IMG/VR virus record: IMGVR_UViG_3300042862_000066
Location: 1-64,000 of that record
Origin: a virus
Strand: one strand, 5' to 3'
Length of the DNA: 64,000 bases
The notes under the pieces are model-generated. The model did no database searches and had not been told where the DNA came from. It saw nothing but the letters and a program-made list of their open reading frames with translations. A program made the position numbers and the translations under genes. Shown here one piece after another: positions 15,013-24,600 of the stretch (the stretch's first letter is position 1; every line of letters starts with the position of its first letter).

Positions 15013-15311
15013 ACTTGTGCTTTTTCTGACTTCTGTGTACCAAAGTAGTACGAGAAGATCATTAGGGTTAGTGTTTTTATTAAGTCAAATAACTCTTGGT
15101 TCTGGTGGTCACTCAGCAATGGCATTCCAAATGCTACTACCTTATCTACTATGAATACTCCTACCAAAGATGCAAAGATTAATAAGATAAACCTTACTAA
15201 TATGTCTTTGGTATCAGCTTTAAATAGTCTATTGATGTAGTAAACAAATAATGATATAAAGGCCATACCAAATATGACCCCAAATACCATTGTATTACCG
15301 TGAGTAAACAT
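15009..15311 (-). CDS. Holin-like membrane protein
   Basis: This 100-aa protein has three likely transmembrane helices: VFGVIFGMAFISLFVYYI, then ILVRFILLIFASLVGVFIV, then a C-terminal one with TLMIFSYYFGTQKS. The ending FSYYFGTQKSEK is of a kind I associate with small phage holins. It lies directly after the endolysin gene with a one-base stop-start overlap (TAATG), the usual order of a lysis cassette. It would form inner-membrane holes that release or activate the endolysin. Confidence 0.65.
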   Translation of the reverse strand: MFTHGNTMVFGVIFGMAFISLFVYYINRLFKADTKDILVRFILLIFASLVGVFIVDKVVAFGMPLLSDHQNQELFDLIKTLTLMIFSYYFGTQKSEKAQV

Positions 15312-15856
15312 TAGAATTCTCTAAGTAAAGTGTAAGTAAATGCACTTTTAGCTGAATTTTCACAAGCTGCAATCAATGTAGCAAATTGTTTAGGATCATT
15401 AAGTACTTGACATCCTGCTGACCACTTATCTATAATACTAGAAATAGCTGATGGATTAGCACGGTGTATGTTAATACCAAATAAACCGGTATCTTCCTTG
15501 CCTTGCTCTTCTGCAGTATCATCTTTGTCACCATCGCGGTATACAGTTACAGGTTTACGCTGTACTAATGCTTTATACTTACCTTGGTGTAATCCTAATT
15601 GATAAGCATCAACATATTGTCCTGGCTTTAATACTGCTGTACCTTTTGGGTTCATCAGGTTTTTTAACCAGTGTGTACCAGGATTAGTTGTACCAGAGAA
15701 TATCTGTTGCATTGGACCATTGATCAAGTAGATAGTGTCATCAAACTTGTTCTTCTCATTTGCTTTAGACCTTACTCCTACAATATGTAGGGTTGGCCAT
15801 TGGTAACCTAGTTCAGCAAATTTTGCTTCTAGTTCTTTGTAGCTGTATTGTTTCAT
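15311..15856 (-). CDS. Endolysin candidate, YkuD / L,D-transpeptidase-like
   Basis: This 181-aa soluble protein has GINIHRAN with H131 and WSAGCQV with S146, G148 and C149. These match the His...Ser-x-Gly-Cys active-site pattern of YkuD (L,D-transpeptidase/carboxypeptidase) domains. Such a domain in a phage lysis cassette would cleave peptide cross-links or stems in peptidoglycan. There is no signal peptide, so export through the adjacent holins is expected. The upstream region (minus strand) is AT-rich, with ATTATATATATG reading into the start codon; the same string precedes the 492-aa fibre gene. Function is inferred from the motif and neighbours. Confidence 0.72.
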   Translation of the reverse strand: MKQYSYKELEAKFAELGYQWPTLHIVGVRSKANEKNKFDDTIYLINGPMQQIFSGTTNPGTHWLKNLMNPKGTAVLKPGQYVDAYQLGLHQGKYKALVQRKPVTVYRDGDKDDTAEEQGKEDTGLFGINIHRANPSAISSIIDKWSAGCQVLNDPKQFATLIAACENSAKSAFTYTLLREF

Positions 15857-15874
15857 ATATATAATATAATAAAA

Positions 15875-18800
15875 TTATCTGAAGTTTGTTGCCTTAACCA
15901 TATTAGTAACTCCCATATCAGGTGATAAAGTTTTACCGCTTAGACCCACTGATCTAAAAAAGTATGTTAATACCTTAGATCCATCTTCCTGCATCCAATC
16001 GTACGGTCCTTCTCTCTGATCAAAGTAAGCTTTAGAGTCATCTGTTCCAAATAGATAATGCGAAGCATGCGTTCCTAGTCCCGCTATAATCTTTTTATAG
16101 TTATCCCAAGTATTAGTCATTGATACTGACTCCATACTTAGCATGTCTATATAGTTATCTGCACCGTATCCCGGTATTGGTAACCATTGCATCGACTCGT
16201 TCTTTAACTGCATTGTCATATATAAGGAATGGTTAGTAAACCAACCTCCTAGATTAAATGGTTTTTCTTTATCGCTTACTCCTAAGAAGGGTAATGGTCC
16301 TGACCTAGCGCGAAGCTTAGCAAATTTATTTTTATCATCGTAATCAAATCCAAATAGCATTGAGATAGCCATCGTCATAGCGATTACTGTTGCTACGTCC
16401 ATAATAGTTTTAAGCATTGCTGATTTCTCAGTGTCGGATAAGAACTGGGTATATTCTCCTCTGGTCTTTATCATACGCCCTACAGCTCTGATTGCTTCTA
16501 AGTGAAATCCCATTGCTGTATCTCCTACTGCGGCATCAAATCTATATCTAGGATCTCTTATAGATCCACGGAACTGCCATCTGTTTAAGAACATGCGTAG
16601 GAACCAACGCTTAAATGCAATAGCAAATCGGAAGGCTACATATCTATCGGCTTCAGCATAGTCAAACTTAGCGAAGGAACCAGCAAGATTATTTACTACA
16701 CCCTGAACTCTATTCTTGAATGTTTTAAATTTAATTCCGCCTATGCCCCACTCTGGATCCACTCCTTCTTTAAGTTGGATCTGGCCATCTACTGTTTCCC
16801 ATGCATCGATATAAGCTATTCTTATTTTTTTACCATCGACTGTTCTCTCTACAGATTTTTCATGGTTCATCATGGCGCCGAAGATAGATAGAGTTGAATT
16901 CAATTCTGTCCATTTACGGAAACTTGTCATCCAGCTTAATCCTCCTAAGGCATCCTTAGTTAAAGATCTTGATCCATGCTCTACAAACTTGTCTTGGAAT
17001 CTTCCTTGATAAGCGTCAAAGATCTCAACTAACTGAGTATCATGGGACTTAGGTCCAAACTTATAGAGCTCTAAACTTATTTCCCAGCTTACTTTATTTG
17101 ACCAGGCTACACCTTTGGCATAGTTAACGTTGTTAAAGTATTTACCTCCGGCAGCTTCAATCATAGATTGGATGCGTAAACCAAAAGAGTTCTTTAAAGC
17201 TGATGGTATATCCATAGCAAAGTATCCGAAAGCTGATGCTCTCATGATATTGTCCGCCATTTTATGAATCCATACGTTATCACTATCCTGTCCAATAACT
17301 CCTTTATTAAGTCTACCTTCAAACTCCCTTTCGACAAAGTTATCAATAGCTTTTCCCCTTACCGATTTTTCTCCTTTTCCCACTAGCTTAGTACCTTTCT
17401 CCCACATGTTGCTGATGCTATAATTCTCAAGCATCGATTTATTTAAACCCTTTACTTGTCTTACTACATTCGCATCATCTGAGAGTACGCTTTGTAATGC
17501 TCTAGCCATAGGATTCATTTCTATAAGGGCTCTTTGCTTTTCAGCAGAGATCATATAGCGTAGCATACCGTTAGTTAGGTCAAGAGATACTTCCTTCTCA
17601 TCTAAATTTGATAAACCTGTAATAGGTATTCCAGCAAATTGATCATCAAACAAATCTCCTTTGAGCATTTCTTGCTGATTGTTAAACGAATAACCTCTAT
17701 CATAGTCATCCGCTGATCCGGCGAATAATGCTTTAGTACGTTTCCACCATGAGCTAATCGGGTTTTCCATTTTACCCTCTACAGTAAACATGTTAAGCTT
17801 AGCTTCATAACCGCTACGCATAAATCTAGGGATGTCTAAGAATAGCTTTGATGGATCAGGGTTACCTTCTTGGAATTCTAAATGCCATTTCATTAAAGCA
17901 ACTAATGCTCTATGTAATGGTTTATTATTTTTTGCTACATCAAAATACTTTTCGTTAACAAATCTCTTGTCCTCTGTATCAAGTTTTGGTAACCAGTTAC
18001 CCTTATTATCCATATTAGCTAGAGTAGGGTCTCCCTTCTCTAATGCTTCTAACATGGTTACAGGTGTGGTAATATAATCATCCTTAACTATACGGTCATA
18101 ATAATTCATGTTAGGTACAGAAGGAATAGTTTCAAGAACGCCGTCAGAGTTTGTAAACTCGTGGGTCTCTAGATATTCTGCAGTACGAGGCCTAGTTACG
18201 CTCCATGCCTTTACTCTTTCTACCTTAATATATTCATTGCCTTCTTTATCGACGGCCTTTTTCATGATATGGTTTTCTTTAAACCAATCAGCAAATTCTG
18301 TGTTCTCTTCCTCTAAGAAATTTAAAAATTCTTCAGTAAGAATTTCATTAGCATTTGTTTTAGTTATGCTTTTGAATTTAAACTTCTCCATCATCTTATC
18401 CATATCTACAAGACTCATATAGTTATTGATAATATCTAGGTAGTAGTCAGTAGGTAAAGATTGTTGAAGCTCTGCTAGGTCATCGTATAATTCATACAAC
18501 CTAGTTTTATCTCCCGCTGATAATCCAAATTTAGTTTTCTTAACTATAAGATCATTAGCTCTAAGTCTTTCTTCAGGAGTTATCTCTTCATCATTCTTAA
18601 GCTTAGCAAAGAAAGAACTAAGTTCTTCATGCTCCATTGAAGTTAAACCAGAAGCTTTTGCAATGTTCTGTTTAATAATTTCAATAAGAGCCTGAGTCTT
18701 TTTAATTTCATTTACGTTCTTAACATCCATCGCTGTAGCCTCAGGCTGCATGTCATCATCACGATATGGGCTCATCAATTGATTTAGCTTCTCATATTGT

Positions 18801-21601
18801 TGAGCTAAGTCAAGTTCTATATCGGGATCTTTAGGAAGTTTTCCTAATAAAGTTTTTATCTCATCAAGGATTTCTTTTTGTTTTGCATAGAACGTATCCT
18901 TGATTTTAATTCTAGTATTTTCGTTAAGCCACTTCTCTCTTAATTTTATAAAAGGAAACGTACCACGATCATATCCTTTTTCAATAAGGAACTCTTCGTG
19001 AGCTGCTAAAGAGTTTGTAAATAGATCCGGCAATAACTCCTCTCTATATAGTTCTCGTGAAATATTTCTAAACTCTCTAAGTCTTTCTGCTATAGCTTTA
19101 CCCTCTGCATCTTTAGGTTGACCAGTTGTTGTATAGTTAGAATGTAACTGACGATACTCTCTCCATAAACCTTGTAGTTCCTCCCCAGCATCTAATCGCT
19201 CAGGGGTAGTAGAAACTCCCATACCTGTAGTAAGATTTTGAATCTTAGCTAAGACTTCATTTCTAGCTGATTCAGCTTTTGATCCAATCTCATCATCCGG
19301 CCCTTTACGGAATACCTCATACCGAGCGTAGTATTCTTTAGTATAAGGGTTGTGAAAGTATTCTCTTTCAAACTTCTGAAGATCTTGCTTTAATTTTAAA
19401 ACTTCTGTAGTATCTCCAGATGCAATGGCTGCGACTTCGGCCGCACGGATGCTATCTCGCATTCTGTCTATATCAGCACGATACTCTTTAAACGGATTTA
19501 ATAAAGTATGTACTTGACGATTTTCAAATATACCAGTCTTAGGATCTTTAGATCCCTTATTATCTAGGAATGTTACCAGTTTTCCGAACGCTGCAGGGTT
19601 AGATTGATTATAACCTGCTGCCTCAAGTAGGGGTTTGACATTACTTAAGAAAGCATTACCTTTATTTTGTGCAGATGTAAATACATCCGTCATACGATTT
19701 TTTACGTAGGTAGCAAAACCAAATACCACAGGGTCTTGGTTATATATAAATCCTTCCAAGAAAGAGTTTAAAGCATGTGCATCTCCTAGACGACCTGTCA
19801 TTAAGTACTCTATCTTTTCATCTGTAAGATATGCTCCTTCTTTATAGCTGATATCTTTAAGTCTGTTATAGAGATCATCCTCTACAGCTCCTAATTTTTC
19901 ACCGGCTTCTACTCTTCCCTTTAATGCTAGGAATTGTCTTAGAGGATCTCCCGCTAATCCCCAATAATCTTTTTGGCGCATCTCAATTATATCCTGAGAC
20001 GCCCCTCTTTTTTTCAAGTCTTCCATGATGTCACTGAATCTTTGATCGATTCTTTCCCTCATTGGTCCGATAGTCTCTTTAATAACTTCTGATGTACCGG
20101 CTAGATAAATCTTGTTCGTATTGTTACGAGCAGTTTGTATCTCAGTATTGATAGAACCGATTAATTCAAATACAGGATTACCTGTCTCAACCTCTCCATT
20201 AGCAACTCCATCGTCCAATTTCTTTTGGAAGTCTCCTAGGAAATTGTCCCAGTAGTTAATGATATTATTATAATAGAATACAGTTGCTACATTGTCTTTA
20301 GAGTTCGGGTCTTTAACTAGGGTAACCAAGTTATTATTAAGACGACGGATCATATACTTTGTACGCAGTAAGCTATTAATAAAAGCCTCTGTATGTTTTC
20401 TAGCAAACTCCATATCCTTAGCCAGCTTTCCCATCTCACTAGTTAATTCTTGAGAGATGTCTTGGTAAGGTGCTAGGTTTTTATATATCTCTTGTAAGTC
20501 AGGGCGTTGGAAAGAATCTTTAAGGACCTCTTTCATTCCTGCATAATCTTTATTCTTTTCAAGAAGTCTTATTTGTTTTTTGATCATCTCAAAGAAAAGG
20601 TTTGTACTTTTCTGAAGATCGTTTTCTGAAAAAGACTTCATTGCTTTTACGTAGTCATTTACCTCAGTAAGGTATGCTGCTACGTCTTCTGATGTTACCC
20701 CTTCCAGGTTAATATCAAACTGTTCTACTACTAACATGTCAGCGAGTTCGCTAAGTGTGGTATCAGCTTTAAGGTTTTCTACCTTTAACTTTTCTTTAGT
20801 AGTACCAAATATCTTTCTGATTAATTGCTTTAATGCAAATAATAGATTGTTAATAAACTTATTAAATGCCGAGTCTTGTTTATCTACAGCTCCTTGTGTT
20901 AAAGCAATTACCAAAGCTTCTTCAAGAATAACATTGTCATTCTCATCTAGTGTAGGGTAAGCGGCTCTAGCAGTCTGAACTATATTAGCTCCTTGAGGAG
21001 TAGACATAAGTTCTTCTACCAACTTCTTGAAGAGAGCAGGGTTACTCATTTGTATAGCCCTAACAAGAGGGTGTGCAAATTCATGTAAGACAGTCTTCTC
21101 TGTCATCAATTCTGGTACAAGATAAACTTTTCCAGCAAAGAAAAATCCAGGCTGACCTGACCAAACGTTTACATTCTTAGTTATTTCTTGAGCCTCCTGT
21201 GCTGATACAAATACAGCGGGTACCCCTAAGTTAGAGCTTAACTGCATAGCCAATAAACTAGCAGTACTCTTTGCCTTAAGCGTTGCTTGTGATTTAGTAT
21301 CAAGCTTAATAGGATCTTTCATTACCCGGTATTCTGGAAACGCATTCATTACATCTTCGAAACCTGATAAAGCGTCGGTCATAACTACTTGTCGTCCCTC
21401 ATCATTCCATACATTTAGACGATCCATTAACTCCTTAAACTCTTCCTCTGTCGGAACTACGGGCTCCTGCCCCATAGGCAAGTCTTGATTCTTAATCATG
21501 AAAGCACGTAGAACTTCTGTAGAAGCGTTGATACCTAAGCCAATACTTTTAGCGTAGTCTGTTAATGAATTTAAGGAATTTGGTAAAGGGCAGGCGCTCA
21601 T
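15875..21601 (-). CDS. Giant cargo/ejection protein with HExxH motif (1908 aa)
   Basis: This 1908-aa, mostly alpha-helical protein has LHEFAH with the zinc-type H173-E-x-x-H, followed by a helix and an acidic LEEALVIAL segment that could give a third ligand: a metallopeptidase-like N-terminal domain. The long middle is charged and coiled-coil rich. One hydrophobic segment lies at about 1727-1750 (VIAMTMAISMLFGF). It follows the RNA polymerase gene by one base. In crAss-like phages very large proteins in this position are virion cargo injected with the DNA, and this one may also cut peptidoglycan-linked or host proteins. It could instead use its fold only structurally; the catalytic role is unproven. 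Confidence 0.72.
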   Translation of the reverse strand: MSACPLPNSLNSLTDYAKSIGLGINASTEVLRAFMIKNQDLPMGQEPVVPTEEEFKELMDRLNVWNDEGRQVVMTDALSGFEDVMNAFPEYRVMKDPIKLDTKSQATLKAKSTASLLAMQLSSNLGVPAVFVSAQEAQEITKNVNVWSGQPGFFFAGKVYLVPELMTEKTVLHEFAHPLVRAIQMSNPALFKKLVEELMSTPQGANIVQTARAAYPTLDENDNVILEEALVIALTQGAVDKQDSAFNKFINNLLFALKQLIRKIFGTTKEKLKVENLKADTTLSELADMLVVEQFDINLEGVTSEDVAAYLTEVNDYVKAMKSFSENDLQKSTNLFFEMIKKQIRLLEKNKDYAGMKEVLKDSFQRPDLQEIYKNLAPYQDISQELTSEMGKLAKDMEFARKHTEAFINSLLRTKYMIRRLNNNLVTLVKDPNSKDNVATVFYYNNIINYWDNFLGDFQKKLDDGVANGEVETGNPVFELIGSINTEIQTARNNTNKIYLAGTSEVIKETIGPMRERIDQRFSDIMEDLKKRGASQDIIEMRQKDYWGLAGDPLRQFLALKGRVEAGEKLGAVEDDLYNRLKDISYKEGAYLTDEKIEYLMTGRLGDAHALNSFLEGFIYNQDPVVFGFATYVKNRMTDVFTSAQNKGNAFLSNVKPLLEAAGYNQSNPAAFGKLVTFLDNKGSKDPKTGIFENRQVHTLLNPFKEYRADIDRMRDSIRAAEVAAIASGDTTEVLKLKQDLQKFEREYFHNPYTKEYYARYEVFRKGPDDEIGSKAESARNEVLAKIQNLTTGMGVSTTPERLDAGEELQGLWREYRQLHSNYTTTGQPKDAEGKAIAERLREFRNISRELYREELLPDLFTNSLAAHEEFLIEKGYDRGTFPFIKLREKWLNENTRIKIKDTFYAKQKEILDEIKTLLGKLPKDPDIELDLAQQYEKLNQLMSPYRDDDMQPEATAMDVKNVNEIKKTQALIEIIKQNIAKASGLTSMEHEELSSFFAKLKNDEEITPEERLRANDLIVKKTKFGLSAGDKTRLYELYDDLAELQQSLPTDYYLDIINNYMSLVDMDKMMEKFKFKSITKTNANEILTEEFLNFLEEENTEFADWFKENHIMKKAVDKEGNEYIKVERVKAWSVTRPRTAEYLETHEFTNSDGVLETIPSVPNMNYYDRIVKDDYITTPVTMLEALEKGDPTLANMDNKGNWLPKLDTEDKRFVNEKYFDVAKNNKPLHRALVALMKWHLEFQEGNPDPSKLFLDIPRFMRSGYEAKLNMFTVEGKMENPISSWWKRTKALFAGSADDYDRGYSFNNQQEMLKGDLFDDQFAGIPITGLSNLDEKEVSLDLTNGMLRYMISAEKQRALIEMNPMARALQSVLSDDANVVRQVKGLNKSMLENYSISNMWEKGTKLVGKGEKSVRGKAIDNFVEREFEGRLNKGVIGQDSDNVWIHKMADNIMRASAFGYFAMDIPSALKNSFGLRIQSMIEAAGGKYFNNVNYAKGVAWSNKVSWEISLELYKFGPKSHDTQLVEIFDAYQGRFQDKFVEHGSRSLTKDALGGLSWMTSFRKWTELNSTLSIFGAMMNHEKSVERTVDGKKIRIAYIDAWETVDGQIQLKEGVDPEWGIGGIKFKTFKNRVQGVVNNLAGSFAKFDYAEADRYVAFRFAIAFKRWFLRMFLNRWQFRGSIRDPRYRFDAAVGDTAMGFHLEAIRAVGRMIKTRGEYTQFLSDTEKSAMLKTIMDVATVIAMTMAISMLFGFDYDDKNKFAKLRARSGPLPFLGVSDKEKPFNLGGWFTNHSLYMTMQLKNESMQWLPIPGYGADNYIDMLSMESVSMTNTWDNYKKIIAGLGTHASHYLFGTDDSKAYFDQREGPYDWMQEDGSKVLTYFFRSVGLSGKTLSPDMGVTNMVKATNFR

Positions 21602-21602
21602 T

Positions 21603-24600
21603 TTAACATTTTTTATTTTGTTCGATTACATCGTCATCACTAATCGGTTGTTCTTTTTGTACAACTTTACGTCCTTCTGAGAACTGTAAGTAATGAGGAT
21701 TGACATAGCCAAAGTTACGGAATAATTGTTCTGAAAGATATAGGAATGTTTGTTTAGCAACAGGAGCAAACTTAGGATTTTTAGCAAGAGGTGTATTCTC
21801 TGTGTATCCCAGCATGTACTGACCATAGCCATATTGATCGAATACTATAAATCTATTTGGCTTAGCCATTTGATTTTTAATATTAGCAATTGCCTGATCA
21901 ATTATTACTTTGTTTTCAGCAAGTGTATCATCAGTAAGCGCATCAACTAAATTTATTTTATCGCTACCTACTTTAGTAGGCCTTGTTCCTTTCTTAGTTG
22001 GTAATCCTACGGCATTAGTACCTAGACCTCTCCATACAGTATTGGTCCCGGCTGTTCCGCCTTCACCAGTTGTTGTCTCATTGTATAGAACTAAAGCATT
22101 CGGGTAGTCTGTTTTAAAAGATGCCATAGTCTCGTCAGTAAGAACACCCGTCATAGGTTGTGATATTCCATCCTTCTTCTCTAATGCATATTTAAAGGTT
22201 CTGATACCAGTTCTTGGATCTTCCACAAGAGTTACTTGAGAAAGAGTTGTGATATCATCCGCTGTTCTAACCTCTGATTTAACAGGCATTTGTTTTCCAA
22301 ACTCCATATTCCAATCTAGTTCTGGAGCAACTCCTTCTGCAGCACCGGAAAGTACATAGGCAACATTAGTCGCTCTAGATAGTGCAACATATTTCATCTG
22401 GTTTCTTTCCTCGATGTCCTGAGATTTGCTTATAGAACCAAGATCAACAAAGATGTTGGTATAGGTAGCTCCTTGAGACTTATGAATGGTATGAGAATAC
22501 CCATAGTCCAAAGTCTTTTTAATTACTGTTCTACCTTGATGTTTAATCGCACGGTCTGTTCCGAATGATTCTTTAAAGGCATAGTAGTATCTCCAAAGAC
22601 TATTCTCAACCTTAGCTAAAGACGCAAGTTTTTGTGCTTGCTCCCCTAGGTTGTCATACAGAGAGTCTTCATTGTTTCTACTTAACATAAATACTTCTAC
22701 AGGTTTAGCTCTCTTGTCAGAAATATCTTGGATTACAAGTTTGTATCCTGATCCTGAGTATGGCTGTAGTCCTGCGGCTTCTACAACATTTTTTGCAATA
22801 GGCTGATCCTCAACGTATTCTGCAGAAAGTACTACATAGTCTACTGAGTTATTAATATCATACTCGCCGTTTTTATTTTTTTTGTAGTTATCGTAACCCA
22901 TCAAAATTTCTCCAGGTACATACTCTTCAGTATAGCCTAATCCTTGACGTACTGCATTGTTATATTGCGGAACTCTTTCGTTAAGATAAGTAATAACTCT
23001 AGTGAAGTTTCTATTAGCTTTAAAGTTATCCGATCTAAAAGCATTAACAGCTGACTGTATAAATGATTTACCGCTGTCGTTAAATACGATACCTTCATTA
23101 CCATTAAGCGCTGTTCTGTGAGCGAACGCATCCTTAGTAGCATGTAGATTACCTCTAAGCGCATCTAAGATTGGGCCTAACGGATTACCAGTTGCTTGTC
23201 TTTCGACCTGAGTCAATTCAGATTTATTAGAAACCTCTCGGAATACTGGGGAATTTTCTTTTAATGTTACTTCATCAGAAGTTGAATTTGGTGCGACAGG
23301 TTTAATCTGTGCAGGGTCTCCTACAAAGATTACTTGTTGACCATCCTTCTCGGCCTTGTCTTTTATAAACTCGAATAGATCAGGGCCTATAAAAGATGAC
23401 TCATCTATAATAATAACATCTGCTGGTATAACGGGCTTCTCTTTAGCAGGAGACATGTTTAATGTATCCAAGTCTACTCTTGCTGGGTCGATGTTAGGAG
23501 CTAAAGATAAAACCGTATGAATAGTTTTAGTTTTTCTACCTACCGCCTGGGCTAGTACTCCTTTTGCTTTATGTGTAGTAGCAGTAATATCTACGCTCTT
23601 ACCAGCTTTATTTAAATAGTCTAATAAGATTTTAGTGATACTTGTTTTACCAGTACCCGCATAACCCATAAGAGTATACATGTTGTCCTCAATCGCTGAG
23701 TTCTCGTCAAAACCTTTACCTATAAATTCAGCAATATTATTAAGGGCTTCTACCTGTTGAGAGTTAGGTTGGAAACTAATACCAAGAGTATCTAGGTTAA
23801 TTGGTATTCCTCCTACTTCTATAGTTCTTGAAACACCTTCTTGATCTACGTCAACCTTTTCTGTTTCAACAGCAATCTGAGCTATAGGATCAAGATTAAT
23901 AATTCTATTTTTTCCTTCTCCTAATACAAGAGCATCTTTAGAAACATCCTCAGTATAGTTTTTAACCTTCTTGCTTAGAAAGTTATCCTTAGAATACTGA
24001 TCAGTAAACAAACCGGTGTAACTAGTAACTATAGCTTGTTGCTCAGGGACTGACTTGTTTATAAAATCGTTATAAGGTTTTTCTAATAACAAGGTTGTCA
24101 TCTCTGTAGGCAATGCTCTTACCATACTATAAGTAGTCTTAAGATCTGTACCGGTTTGTATCATTGAGAACAATGCAAATCTTTGGAAGATCTTTGAGAT
24201 GTTTTCGTTATCGGTAGGGTCACTTACTTTAGATACACTTGGGTTAGCAAGGTCTTGTAAGTTATTATGATAAACGTTTAGATCGTCAGATGTAAGTAAG
24301 GTATTAGCGAACTTTACATTTGTAATTGTAGTTGTACCATAGGGTTTTGTAAATGCTTCTAGGTTTGAAAGTATCGGGTATGTTGTAAACAATTCTGGAT
24401 ACTTAGCCTTGATACCTAATACTTGTCTACCGTAAGCACGTTCCCCATAGAACATATGACCGTGGTAGTTCAAGTTATCTAAAGCCCTGTCGCGTAACAC
24501 AGCCTCGTATGCTTTTTGATTACGATACGGTTCTGATTCGTCTACGTTAAAAGATTTAAAGTACTTATTAAATTCTTCAGTAGCTTTAATAGCGTCTTCA

